49,295 bases of DNA from Rhodospirillaceae bacterium UBA6219 (GTDB lineage Bacteria > Pseudomonadota > Alphaproteobacteria > Rhodospirillales > Magnetospirillaceae): the NCBI GenBank assembly GCA_002435715.1, contig DISD01000101.1, forward strand, positions 1 to 49,295. The letters run 5' to 3'. Both the position numbers and the translations under genes were made by a program. A model generated the notes under the pieces. That model had not been told where the DNA came from. It made no database searches and saw only the letters and a program-made list of their open reading frames with translations. Below, piece after piece: positions 15,942-25,412 of the stretch (the stretch's first letter is position 1; every line of letters starts with the position of its first letter).

Positions 15942-17063
15942 CTAAACCGGTTGCGCCGAAAACCGGCGGCGGAACAGATTGGCGCGCGGCGGGCGGGTCA
16001 AGCCCCAAACACCCAAGACCAGCGGCACCGCCGCCAGGATGTAAAGGCTGGCCAGGAAGGCCGGATTGGCCGAGGCCAAATTGGCCAGCCCCAGGGCGGC
16101 GGCCTGGGTCGCCACCATCAAGCCGATGGCGGTCAGGATGGTGACGGTCTGGCCCCGGCGGTCGAACGAGGCGGTCAACAGGCTGACCAGGGCGATCAGG
16201 GCGAAGCCCAGGCAATAAAGCGGCGAGGTCAGGCGCTGGTGGAACTCGACCTTGGCGCGGCGATAATCGGTATCGCCCAGTTCCGCCCGGTTGGCGTTGA
16301 ACAATTCGACCATGGATCGCTCGCGGGCGTCGCGGAAGCGCGGCCCCGTATCGCCTTGGGCGGTGTTCAGGTCGACCGTGTACGAATCGAAGTTCAGGAC
16401 CGACAACTGGCCGGTGCCGGTGGGCAATTGCTGGCGGTTGCCGTTGATCATCAGGATGCGGGGCCCCTGGTCGGTGAACACCATGGCACCTTTTTCGGCC
16501 ATCAAGGTGACCGGCTTGTCCGGATTGCGGCGGTCATGGACCAAGATGCCCAACAACTCGCCATCGCCGTTGCGGGCCCGCAAATAGATGGTCAGGCCAT
16601 TGCCGAATTTGTTGAAGCTGCCTTCCTGCAACAAGATGTTGGAAATGTCGTTGCGGATGCTCCACTGCAATTCGCGGAAGCTTTGCACCGTCAGGGGAAT
16701 GACCCACAGGGACAGGGCATAGGCGACGATGGTGGCGATTCCCGCCAAGATCAGGGCCGGCCGGGCCAAGGCCCAGTTGGACAGACCGGCGGAACGCAGC
16801 ACCACCAATTCGCGGTCGCTGTTCAGCTTGTTGTAGGTGAACAAGATGACGGCGAACAGCGCGATGGGGATGATGACCACCAGGAAGGACGGCATCAACA
16901 TGCCGGTCAGCAGCAGGAAGGTCCCCACCGAGATGCCTTGGGTGACGATCATCTCGATCAGGCGCAGGGACTGGGTCAGCCACAAGACACAGGCCAGCGC
17001 CGCGGAGACGAAGACCATCCCCACTGCGAGTTGACGCAGGATATAGCGCGTAATTCCCATCAT
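15942..17063 (-). CDS. lptF: LPS export ABC transporter permease LptF
   Basis: A 373-residue YjgP/YjgQ-family permease of the Lpt transport complex, which extracts LPS from the inner membrane with LptB and LptG. N-terminal helices (RYILRQLAVGMVFVSAALAC and following) are typical. FTYNKLNSDRELVVLRSAGLS fits the cytoplasmic coupling region and resembles LptF rather than LptG. A periplasmic beta-jellyroll (about 125-260) and three C-terminal helices complete it. Two adjacent ATG codons (17063, 17060) could start it. lptG, usually next to lptF, is not found between lptF and lptD or anywhere in the window. Confidence 0.85.
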   Translation of the reverse strand: MMGITRYILRQLAVGMVFVSAALACVLWLTQSLRLIEMIVTQGISVGTFLLLTGMLMPSFLVVIIPIALFAVILFTYNKLNSDRELVVLRSAGLSNWALARPALILAGIATIVAYALSLWVIPLTVQSFRELQWSIRNDISNILLQEGSFNKFGNGLTIYLRARNGDGELLGILVHDRRNPDKPVTLMAEKGAMVFTDQGPRILMINGNRQQLPTGTGQLSVLNFDSYTVDLNTAQGDTGPRFRDARERSMVELFNANRAELGDTDYRRAKVEFHQRLTSPLYCLGFALIALVSLLTASFDRRGQTVTILTAIGLMVATQAAALGLANLASANPAFLASLYILAAVPLVLGVWGLTRPPRANLFRRRFSAQPV

Positions 17064-17072
17064 GGCGGCCGG

Positions 17073-17101
17073 ATTATAGACAGCACCGGGGCGGCGACCA
17101 A
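17073..17101 (-). promoter_or_regulatory. Sigma-70-type promoter of the lpt operon
   Basis: On the minus strand TTGGTC (17101-17096), a 17-base spacer and a perfect TATAAT (17078-17073) lie in front of lptF. Only nine bases separate the -10 hexamer from the first ATG, so transcription should start two or three bases before the start codon, giving an almost leaderless message. Confidence 0.55.
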
Positions 17102-17141
17102 AGGGAATCTGCCCGGTGTCGACACGCTGTTGGTCTTGGGC

Positions 17142-18539
17142 CTAAGGCAGCACCTTTCCGGGGTTCATCAACCCCTCGGGGTCCAAGGCGTGCTTGACAC
17201 GGCGCATCAGGTCCAGTTCCACGTCGGATTTGTAGCGGGCCATCTCGGCTATTTTCAGTTGTCCGATGCCGTGCTCGGCCGACACCGAGCCTTGCAACTC
17301 GGCGACGATGTCATGGACGATGTGGTTCATTTCGGCCCAGCGCTCCAGGAAGCCGGCCTTGTCGGCCCCCACCGGCTGGGTCAGGTTGAAGTGGATGTTG
17401 CCGTCGCCCACATGGCCGAAAGCCACCACGCGCACCCCGTCCATGGCGGCTTGGACCGCCCGGGTGCAGCGTTCGATCATTTCCGGCGCCCGGCTGACCG
17501 GTACGGCGACGTCGTGCTTGATGGACCCGCCTTCCTTTTTTTGGGCTTCCGGCACCCCTTCGCGGATCCGCCAGAAGGCGGTGCGTTGTTCGCCCGATTG
17601 GGCCAGCACGGCGTCCAGGGCGATGTCTTGTTCGAAGCTTTCCGCCAAGATGTCTTCCAACGCCTGTTGCAGGCCGGCTTGCCGCGACGACGACAATTCC
17701 AGCAGCAGGTACCAGGGATGGGGCTGGTCGAAGGGATCGCGCACTCCGGCCACGTGGGCCAAGCCCAGTTCCAGACCGATGCGCGGCACCAATTCGCAGG
17801 CGGTGACCGCGTCGCCCGATTGCCGCCGGGCGGCGGACAGCACCGCCAACGCCGCCGCCGGATCGGGCAAGGCGATCAGCGCGGTGGCCCGTTCGGCGGG
17901 TTTGGGGAACAGTTTCAAGCTGGCGGCGGTGATGATGCCCAAGGTGCCCTCGGCACCGATGAACAAATGTTTCAGGTCATAGCCGGTATTGTCCTTGCGC
18001 AAGGACCGCAGGCCGTTCCAGATACGCCCGTCGGGCAGCACCACTTCCAGTCCCAGGGTCAAGTCGCGGGTGTTGCCATAGCGCAGCACGCCGACGCCCC
18101 CGGCATTGGTGGACAAATTGCCGCCGATGCGGCACGACCCTTCCGCCCCCAGGGACAGCGGGAACAGGCATCCGGCCTGGTCGGCGGCCTGCTGGACGTT
18201 GGCCAGTACGCATCCGGCCTCGACGATCATGGTGAAATTGGCGGCATCCACCTCGCGGATACGATTCAGCCGTTCGGTGGACATCACCACCGACCCCGCC
18301 TCCGGCACCCCCCCGCCGCACAATCCGGTATTGCCGCCCTGGGGCACCACCGCCACCTTGGCATCGGCGCACACCGCCATGGCGGCGGCCAGTTGCGCGG
18401 TGTCGGCGGGGCGCAGAACCGCCAGGGTCTGGCCCCGATACAGGCCGCGCTCTTCCACCAGATAGGCTTCTTGGTCCGTCGCCTCGGTCAACACATGCGC
18501 CTCGCCCAACAAGGCTTTCAGGGTGGGGATCAGGCTCAT
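17142..18539 (-). CDS. FAD-linked oxidase (D-lactate / 2-hydroxyglutarate dehydrogenase type)
   Basis: A 465-residue flavoprotein of the GlcD/D-2-hydroxyacid dehydrogenase family, oxidising a D-2-hydroxy acid to the 2-keto acid. The N-terminal FAD_binding_4 domain (about 35-215) contains VVPQGGNTGLCGG and the FAD-contacting LGAEGSCRIGGNLSTNAGG. The C-terminal FAD-oxidase domain holds FGHVGDGNIHFN and SAEHGIGQLKI, the metal- and substrate-binding signatures. The order matches D-lactate dehydrogenases and D2HGDH-like enzymes; substrate choice is open. ATG 18539 has GGAG eight bases upstream and lies two bases after the stop of the Sua5-like gene, so the two form an operon. Confidence 0.85.
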   Translation of the reverse strand: MSLIPTLKALLGEAHVLTEATDQEAYLVEERGLYRGQTLAVLRPADTAQLAAAMAVCADAKVAVVPQGGNTGLCGGGVPEAGSVVMSTERLNRIREVDAANFTMIVEAGCVLANVQQAADQAGCLFPLSLGAEGSCRIGGNLSTNAGGVGVLRYGNTRDLTLGLEVVLPDGRIWNGLRSLRKDNTGYDLKHLFIGAEGTLGIITAASLKLFPKPAERATALIALPDPAAALAVLSAARRQSGDAVTACELVPRIGLELGLAHVAGVRDPFDQPHPWYLLLELSSSRQAGLQQALEDILAESFEQDIALDAVLAQSGEQRTAFWRIREGVPEAQKKEGGSIKHDVAVPVSRAPEMIERCTRAVQAAMDGVRVVAFGHVGDGNIHFNLTQPVGADKAGFLERWAEMNHIVHDIVAELQGSVSAEHGIGQLKIAEMARYKSDVELDLMRRVKHALDPEGLMNPGKVLP

Positions 18540-18541
18540 GG

Positions 18542-19504
18542 TCAGCTCCGGGGGGCGGCGGCGCGGCGCAGGCGGTCGTTGATGGCGATCCCCAGGCCAC
18601 GTTCGGGAATGGGGGCGACGGCGATGGCGGTGAACCGACGATCGTCCAAGCGGCGCAAAAAGGCGAACAGATTGGCCGCCGCTTCCTGCATGTCTCCGGA
18701 CGGAGACAGGTTCATGGTGCAATCCATGGCGCCGAACCCCAGCAACGCCTCGTCGGCGGCATTGGTGACGGCGTCCAGCCGCACCGGCAGGCCGGGGGCG
18801 TAATGGCTGGCCAGCATGCCGGGGCTTTTCGGCGCCTCTTCATCTTGGTGCGGACAGGCCAAGGGCTGGCCCAGAACCGCTTCCAACTGTTCGGCGGTGA
18901 CGCCGCCGGGGCGCAACAAGGTCGGACGCGGGGTGGACAGGTCCAGCACGGTGGATTCCACCCCCACCCGGCAGGCGCCGCCATCGACGATCAATCCGAC
19001 GCGTCCGCCCAGGCTTTCCGCCACGTGTTCGGCCAAAGTGGGGCTGACGGCGCCCGAGCGGTTGGCGCTGGGGGCGGCGATGGGGCGCCCGGATGCGGCG
19101 ATGATTGCCCTGGCCACCGGGTGGCCGGGCAGGCGGATGGCCAGGGTGTCCAGTCCGGCGCTGGCCAACAACGATACCGGCGAGTGTTCGGCCCGCGGCA
19201 GGACCAGGGTCAGCGGGCCGGGCCAGAACTGGGCGGCGACGTTGCGCGCCCGTTCATCCATCCGCACCAAAGCGGGGCAATCGGCCAGGTCGGCCACGTG
19301 GACGATCAGCGGGTTGAAACTGGGGCGGCCCTTGGCGGCATAAATGGCGGCCACCGCCCGATCGTCGGTGGCGTCCGCCCCCAGGCCATAGACGGTTTCG
19401 GTGGGAAAGGCCACCAATTGGCCATGGCGCAGCATGTCGCCGGCCAAGGCGATGGAGGCGTCACTTGCCTGTTCGATGCGGGCACGGGTCGGAAATTGGC
19501 TCAT
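18542..19504 (-). CDS. L-threonylcarbamoyladenylate synthase (Sua5/TsaC)
   Basis: A 320-residue Sua5-type enzyme that makes threonylcarbamoyl-AMP from threonine, bicarbonate and ATP for the t6A37 modification of tRNAs. The YrdC domain (about 15-200) shows AFPTETVYGLGADATDD, KGRPSFNPLIVHV, PLTLVLPR and PSANRSGAVSPT. A linker and a C-terminal Sua5 domain follow (about 230-315). This longer form distinguishes it from the short TsaC. I took ATG 19504 (MSQFPTRAR); an upstream in-frame ATG at 19522 exists but looks weaker. It starts just downstream of the FadL-type gene on the same strand. Confidence 0.9.
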   Translation of the reverse strand: MSQFPTRARIEQASDASIALAGDMLRHGQLVAFPTETVYGLGADATDDRAVAAIYAAKGRPSFNPLIVHVADLADCPALVRMDERARNVAAQFWPGPLTLVLPRAEHSPVSLLASAGLDTLAIRLPGHPVARAIIAASGRPIAAPSANRSGAVSPTLAEHVAESLGGRVGLIVDGGACRVGVESTVLDLSTPRPTLLRPGGVTAEQLEAVLGQPLACPHQDEEAPKSPGMLASHYAPGLPVRLDAVTNAADEALLGFGAMDCTMNLSPSGDMQEAAANLFAFLRRLDDRRFTAIAVAPIPERGLGIAINDRLRRAAAPRS

Positions 19505-19543
19505 GCCCGCACCATAGAACATTCCTAGGCACGCGGAAAAGGG

Positions 19544-20815
19544 TCAGAACTTATAGGAAAAGCCGATGGCCAACTCGTCCTGGTCCATGCGCAATTTGGT
19601 GGTCTGATTGGCATTCATGGCTGGGTTCGAGCCACTCAGCTCATGCGAGAAGGCGTGGGCGAACGATCCGGTCAACGACCACTTCTCGTCCAGATGCCAG
19701 GTGGCGCCGACGCCCACATGGGTGGTGGGTGTGGCCGGCGCCAGGATGTTGAACAGTACTTCCTGGCCATCGGTGAAGCTGGTGGCGTGGCTGATGCCGG
19801 CCCGCAAGGTCAGGGCCGGATCGGCCTGCCACTGCACGCCCAGGCGATAGATGTCCATGTTGTTCCAGCCGAAACCGCCGCCGTCGTCACTGCCCAGGCG
19901 CAACGCACCGGAAGATCGGGCGTGGGAATTGCTGAGCGAGGCGACGTCTTCATAGAAGATGCGCTGATGTTCAAGGGTCACCGCCCAATCGCGATGGGGC
20001 TTGATGGCGATACCTTCGTTGATGAAGGACGGGATGTCGAAATCGCCCTGTTCGGCGAACAGGCCGGAATATTTGTCCAGTTTGCTCATCCACATGCGCG
20101 ACTGATAGGCCACGCCCAGGGACAGCCAGGGGGTGGCGTCCCAGGTGGCGCCCAGCTTGAAGCCGCCGCCGGTGGACCAGTCATAGCCGTTGCCGGTCAA
20201 GTGGGCCGAATCGGTGGAGGCTCCGGAAAACATTTCGAGCCCATAGGCCTTGAAACGCTGCACCGCCAGAACCGGGGCGAAGCCCAGGCTGACATTGTTG
20301 TCGAATTTGTGCGCTACGTTGAACGAGAAGAAGGCCTGCGCCAGATCGACCCCCAAGGGCGACGTGCCGCTGCCAAAGCCGGGGACGAAGACGTTGTCCT
20401 TGTATTCGGTGTTCATGCCGCCATTGCCGAACATCAACAAGCCCACCGACGTCTTGTCGTCGACCATGTAATTGGCGCCGCCGCAGACGATTTCGAAGAA
20501 TTCGTTCTCGCTTTCGAACGAGCCGTTCTTCAGGCCGCCGGTGCCTTCGTTGGTGACGTCGCGATGGGGCATGAACGAGGTGAAGCACAAGCCGGCGACA
20601 TTGCCGACGGAACTGCCCAAGGCCGGGTTCTGGGCGGAGGCCAGCGGGCCTTCGCCCATGGCCACCCCGGATCCCGCCATGGCCTTGGAAGGCGCGCCGT
20701 AGCCGTTGGAGAAATAACCGTTGGTCGCCCAGGCCGGTGCCGCGTCGGCGGCGACCAGCGCCCAGGGCGCGATCAGGAAGCGTCCGGCCCAGGCCGGAAC
20801 GGTGGGTTTGAACAT
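19544..20815 (-). CDS. FadL/OmpP1/TodX-family outer membrane transporter
   Basis: A 423-residue outer-membrane protein of the FadL family, whose 14-strand barrels carry long-chain fatty acids or aromatic hydrocarbons inward. A signal peptide ends near residue 30 (APAWA before TNGYFSNGYG). The N-terminal hatch region reads YGAPSKAMAGSGVAMGEGPLASAQNPA, which has the family's usual small-residue pattern. Beta-strand periodicity continues to the C-terminal aromatic residue (IGFSYKF), as expected for Bam-dependent insertion. Strong ribosome binding site (GGGAGG). The nearby enzymes give no clue to the substrate. Confidence 0.85.
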   Translation of the reverse strand: MFKPTVPAWAGRFLIAPWALVAADAAPAWATNGYFSNGYGAPSKAMAGSGVAMGEGPLASAQNPALGSSVGNVAGLCFTSFMPHRDVTNEGTGGLKNGSFESENEFFEIVCGGANYMVDDKTSVGLLMFGNGGMNTEYKDNVFVPGFGSGTSPLGVDLAQAFFSFNVAHKFDNNVSLGFAPVLAVQRFKAYGLEMFSGASTDSAHLTGNGYDWSTGGGFKLGATWDATPWLSLGVAYQSRMWMSKLDKYSGLFAEQGDFDIPSFINEGIAIKPHRDWAVTLEHQRIFYEDVASLSNSHARSSGALRLGSDDGGGFGWNNMDIYRLGVQWQADPALTLRAGISHATSFTDGQEVLFNILAPATPTTHVGVGATWHLDEKWSLTGSFAHAFSHELSGSNPAMNANQTTKLRMDQDELAIGFSYKF

Positions 20816-21007
20816 CGAGGAACCTCCCTTTGGTGGGCCGCCTGCTGACGGGTGGCCTTAATAAGGAGAGCCTGATATGCAAACGATATTTGGTGGCAGT
20901 ACAATGTTACTGCGAAGGGCGGAATAATGATGCGGCGCTAAATATCGCACTGCGTCATGTTATTGTGCCGATACTTGCGAGTGGGGCCGCCCAGCCCGTC
21001 CGGGGGG
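20816..21007. promoter_or_regulatory. Intergenic region upstream of the FadL-type gene
   Basis: About 190 bp, locally A+T-rich between 20860 and 20965, separates the FadL-type gene from the cysQ-like gene; both point left. It holds a short palindrome CCTTAATAAGG near 20857 and a small dyad GCAGTA/TACTGC near 20895. The promoter of the FadL-type gene must lie here, but I see no hexamer pair I would defend. Confidence 0.3.
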
Positions 21008-21760
21008 TTACACCTTGGCGCGGGCCAGGAAATCCGGGTTCAGGAATTTTGGCTTGCCGTATCCCAGGGGGACGTCGTCCCAGCTCACCACTTCGCCGCC
21101 GGCGGCCCGCAGCACCGCGTCGGCGGCTGCCGTATCCCATTCGCAAGTGGGGCCGAAGCGCGGATAGTAATCACCGCTGCCTTCAGCGATGCGGCAGAAT
21201 TTCAACGACGACCCGGCGTTTTCCACTTTGGCGCCGGGCAGGGTGTCCATGAACGCCGCCAGACGGTCGGCGGCGCGATGCGAGCGCGAATCCAGCACCA
21301 CGGCGCCTGCGGACGGGGCCTTGCGGCAGTGGATGGACTTGCGGCCTTGGGCGTCCTGGCGCCAAGCCTGAGAACCGGCGCCGGCCCACATAACGTCCAG
21401 TGCCGGGGCGTAAACCACCCCCAGAACCGGCACGCCACCTTGGATCAGGCCGATATTGACGGTGAACTCGCCGTTTTTCTTGACGAATTCCTTGGTGCCG
21501 TCCAGCGGGTCCACCAACCAGAAATCACCGGTGACGTCGGGGATGCGTCCAGCGGCGGCCTCTTCCTCGGCGACGATGGGGATGTGCGGGGTCAAGTGCC
21601 GCAGCACCGGCAGGATCACCGCTTCAGCCTGGCCGTCGGCGGCGGTCACCGGATCGTTCTCGCCCTTGAAGTGGACGGCGAAGTCCTGGGCGTAGATGTC
21701 CATGATGACGCGACCGGCGTCGCGGGCGGCGGTTTCTAGGGCGGGCAGCAGGTCGAGCAA
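21008..21760 (-). CDS. cysQ: 3'(2'),5'-bisphosphate nucleotidase CysQ
   Basis: A 250-residue member of the inositol monophosphatase superfamily that removes the 3'-phosphate from PAP/PAPS, recycling the by-product of sulfate assimilation. Metal-binding motifs are GENDPVTAADGQAE (first Asp), VAEEEA, WLVDPLDGTKEFVKKNGEF (the signature) and CEWDTAAADAVLRAAGG (last Asp). Length is normal. The start is probably the TTG at 21760; there is no ATG early in the frame and no good ribosome binding site, so the N-terminus is uncertain. It lies 35 bases after the Memo-AMMECR1 gene on the same strand. Confidence 0.88.
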   Translation of the reverse strand: MLDLLPALETAARDAGRVIMDIYAQDFAVHFKGENDPVTAADGQAEAVILPVLRHLTPHIPIVAEEEAAAGRIPDVTGDFWLVDPLDGTKEFVKKNGEFTVNIGLIQGGVPVLGVVYAPALDVMWAGAGSQAWRQDAQGRKSIHCRKAPSAGAVVLDSRSHRAADRLAAFMDTLPGAKVENAGSSLKFCRIAEGSGDYYPRFGPTCEWDTAAADAVLRAAGGEVVSWDDVPLGYGKPKFLNPDFLARAKV

Positions 21761-21795
21761 GGCAGGAATCCGTTCAAGAAGGCAAGGACGGCAGG

Positions 21796-23169
21796 CTAGT
21801 GGGCCAGGGGTTTGATTTCAACCGCTTCGAAACGCTGGGCCCGAAAGCCGGGCGACCAATGATCGGCTGTCATGCCGGCCTTCAGTTTCAGATGGCCCAG
21901 GAATTGGCGTTTGTCGGGCAATTGTTCCCAGACGCTGGGCAGGAACAAGGCGCGTTTTCCCCCGTCCTCGATGATCAATCCGTCGATGCCGGGGCGCAAT
22001 TGCGCCAGCAAATCGTCCTGGCCGGCGATGGTCATGGGAACGGGCGGAGTCAACACCGAGACCGACATTGTCACCTCGGGCCATTCGGCGGCGGTGACCG
22101 GGGGGAAGCGCGGGTCGCGGCAGGCGGCTTTCACGGCGTTGTCACACACATCCTCGGCCAGCGGTCGCCAAGCCTGGGGCGAGCCGATACAGCCGCGCAA
22201 CTGGCCGTGTTTCTTCAAGGTGACGAAACAGGCGCCGGGTTGACGCAAAGCGGCCGGCATGTCGGAGCCGGCATGGGCGTCCACCGCCTGGCCATGATCC
22301 AACTGGGCCTGGATGGCGGCCTGCGCCAGTTCCAGCAAAAGCGGACCCATGTCGCGGATGTCGGCCGGTTCGGGTTCGTACAACGCCCAGGCGCCGTATC
22401 CCACCACCTTGTCCTTGGGGCCGGCGGTGTCGCCGGAATTGCGCAGGTCCAAAGTGGTGATGGTCATGTCGCGCCGCTTGGCCGCCAGCAGCAATCCGCC
22501 CATGGGCATGCGCCCACAGGCCTGTTCGCGGGACAAAGCCGCCGGGTCCAAAGTCTCGATGGCGTCGCGGGTGCGCCGGTCCAGATCGTGACAGGCGTCG
22601 TAATCCAGGTAATGGGACAAATCGGTGGACACCACGATCAGGGTCTCGGTCCCGCCCCACAGCGCTTCCAGCAAAGCGGCCACCTGTTCGGGGGCGGCGT
22701 CGCCGACCACCACCGGGATCAGCGAAAAATCCCCCAGCATCTTTTGCAAAAAGGGCAGATGCACTTCCAGGGAATGTTCCTGGGCATGGGCCTGTTCCAG
22801 CGTCCCCACCATGGGCACCTTGCCGATCACCTGGGCGATGGCGGCACGGTCCAGTTTGACCGAGCCCAAGGGCGAGGCCCAGGCGTCGGCTTCGCTGATG
22901 GCCATGCCGCGAAAGGCGACGCGATGGCTTGGCCCCAACAGGACCACGCGGGTGATGACGCCGCGGGCCGGTTTCAGCAGGGCATAGGCGCTGGCCGCCA
23001 CCGCCCCGGAATAGACCCAGCCGGCATGGGGGGCGATGATCGCCTTGGGTACCCCCAGTTCGGGGTGCGGCTGGGCATCGGCCCAGCATTGGTCCAGTTG
23101 ACGCATGGCCTGGGCAGCGTCTTGCGGATAGAACATGCCGGCGACGGCACTCGGGCGTATAGTGGTCAT
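21796..23169 (-). CDS. Memo-AMMECR1 fusion (AmmeMemoRadiSam proteins B and A)
   Basis: A 457-residue two-domain protein. The first domain (about 1-265) is Memo/AmrB, related to ring-opening dioxygenases, with VAGMFYP, IIAPHAGWVYSG, AQEHSLEVHLPFLQ and STDLSHYLDY carrying the conserved histidines. The second (about 280-457) is AMMECR1/AmrA, with ACFVTLKKHGQLRGCIG and CRDPRFPPVTAAEW. Proteins of both families co-occur with a radical SAM enzyme, here encoded divergently 49 bases away. The biochemical role of the trio is not established to my knowledge. The fusion shows the two domains act in equal numbers, presumably with the radical SAM partner. Confidence 0.92.
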   Translation of the reverse strand: MTTIRPSAVAGMFYPQDAAQAMRQLDQCWADAQPHPELGVPKAIIAPHAGWVYSGAVAASAYALLKPARGVITRVVLLGPSHRVAFRGMAISEADAWASPLGSVKLDRAAIAQVIGKVPMVGTLEQAHAQEHSLEVHLPFLQKMLGDFSLIPVVVGDAAPEQVAALLEALWGGTETLIVVSTDLSHYLDYDACHDLDRRTRDAIETLDPAALSREQACGRMPMGGLLLAAKRRDMTITTLDLRNSGDTAGPKDKVVGYGAWALYEPEPADIRDMGPLLLELAQAAIQAQLDHGQAVDAHAGSDMPAALRQPGACFVTLKKHGQLRGCIGSPQAWRPLAEDVCDNAVKAACRDPRFPPVTAAEWPEVTMSVSVLTPPVPMTIAGQDDLLAQLRPGIDGLIIEDGGKRALFLPSVWEQLPDKRQFLGHLKLKAGMTADHWSPGFRAQRFEAVEIKPLAH

Positions 23170-23218
23170 GGCGGCGCCCCTGTTCGGTGACTGGCGCCAT
23201 CATAGCACGGGTTCGGCC

Positions 23219-24307
<1,089 letters not shown>

Positions 24308-24315
24308 TGTGTTAA

Positions 24316-24336
24316 ACCGGCTGCGTTTTCGCCGGT
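24316..24336. other. Hairpin between amrS and UPF0104 gene
   Basis: ACCGGC (24316-24321) pairs with GCCGGT (24331-24336) around a loop containing TTTT. It sits 9 bases after the amrS stop and 14 bases before the next start codon. It may be a weak terminator or a leader element that partly uncouples the two genes. Confidence 0.35.
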
Positions 24337-24350
24337 AAAGCAGGCTTTTC

Positions 24351-25358
24351 ATGCTCAAGCGTCTTCTGCCCTGGATTTTGAAGGGCGGTATCTCCGTCGG
24401 TTTGATCGCCTGGGTGTTGTCCAAGGTGGACCTGCCCAGTGCCTGGGAACAGGCCAAGGCCATGGATGTCGGCATGGTGGTGCTGGCCCTGGTGCTGATG
24501 CAGTTGCAGATCGCCTTGGGCGCCGTGCGCTGGGGCTTGGTGCTGCGAGCGCTTGAAGCCTGTTTCCGCTGGTCGTCCACGGCGGCGGTCTATTACATCG
24601 GTGTGTTCTTTTCCATCGTGTTGCCCGGCGCGGTGGGCGGCGACGCCGTACGCATGTGGTTTTCCCGTCGTGCCGGTCTGTCCTTGGCCACATCGGTGAA
24701 TTCGGTGGCGCTGGAACGCGCCATGACGGTGTTCGCCCTGGTTTTGCTGGTCTGCCTGACCCAGCCGATCTTGATGACCCGGATCCCCGATCTGCCCGGC
24801 GTCTGGGTGTTCCCCATGCTTCTGGCCATCTGTGTCATCGGCATCCTGGTGCTGGCGTCCTTGGACAAATTGCCGGAATCCCTGCATCGCTGGTCATTGG
24901 TTCGCGGGCTGGTGCAATTGGCCGCTGATACCCGCAAGCTGTTCTTCCATCCGGCCTGGAGCCTGGGAACCTTGGTGGTGGCCTTGTTCGGCCATGCCAA
25001 TCTGTCCCTGGCGGTCTATGTGCTGGCCATCGGTTTGGGGCTGGATGTCCACGTGCTGGATACCCTGGTCCTGGTGCCGCCGGTGATCCTGGTGATGACC
25101 CTGCCCATTTCCATCGCCGGCTGGGGGGTGCGGGAGACCGCCATGGTCACCGCTTTCAGCTTTGTTGGGGTGGCCGACCATTCGGCCATCGTGCTGTCCA
25201 TCATCTTCGGCATCGTCACCATGGTGACCGCGCTGCCCGGTGGCCTGGTGTTCCTGATGGCCGGCGGCAAGACCATGGAGCAAGAGGAACTGGCCGAGGA
25301 AAAGGCCGCCATCGACCAACCCCATGGCGTGCATACGCCGCCTTCGCCCTTGCCGTAA
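24351..25358 (+). CDS. UPF0104 / LPG-synthase-TM family membrane protein
   Basis: A 335-residue polytopic inner-membrane protein with about eight hydrophobic helices and the family pattern ALGAVRWGLVLRA, FFSIVLPGAVGGDAVRMWF and ERAMTVFALVLLV. The family includes the flippase-like half of MprF (lysyl-phosphatidylglycerol synthase) and related AglD-type proteins. No aminoacyl-transferase domain is fused here, so lipid flipping or export of a lipid-linked sugar is more likely than lysyl transfer; that is inference. The C-terminal 25 residues are polar. The next gene is pepA, 54 bases later. Confidence 0.8.
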   Translation: MLKRLLPWILKGGISVGLIAWVLSKVDLPSAWEQAKAMDVGMVVLALVLMQLQIALGAVRWGLVLRALEACFRWSSTAAVYYIGVFFSIVLPGAVGGDAVRMWFSRRAGLSLATSVNSVALERAMTVFALVLLVCLTQPILMTRIPDLPGVWVFPMLLAICVIGILVLASLDKLPESLHRWSLVRGLVQLAADTRKLFFHPAWSLGTLVVALFGHANLSLAVYVLAIGLGLDVHVLDTLVLVPPVILVMTLPISIAGWGVRETAMVTAFSFVGVADHSAIVLSIIFGIVTMVTALPGGLVFLMAGGKTMEQEELAEEKAAIDQPHGVHTPPSPLP

Positions 25359-25377
25359 CGCGCCAGGGCGCTACATT

Positions 25378-25412
25378 GGAAGAAAGGAATTCCCGCAAAG
25401 GACCTCTCTTCC
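25378..25412 (+). promoter_or_regulatory. Hairpin in the pepA leader enclosing the ribosome binding site
   Basis: GGAAGAAAGG (25378-25387) pairs with CCTCTCTTCC (25403-25412), 9 of 10 positions, around a 15-base loop. The right arm ends at the base before the pepA ATG and the loop holds AAAGGA, the likely Shine-Dalgarno sequence. The structure could tune pepA translation. Confidence 0.45.

Noticed and set aside
15243..18803. 1186-codon plus-strand frame, the longest in the window
   Set aside because: It spans three well-supported minus-strand genes (lptD, lptF, FAD-linked oxidase). Its composition (Gln/Gly/His/Arg) is typical of antisense translation of G+C-rich genes.
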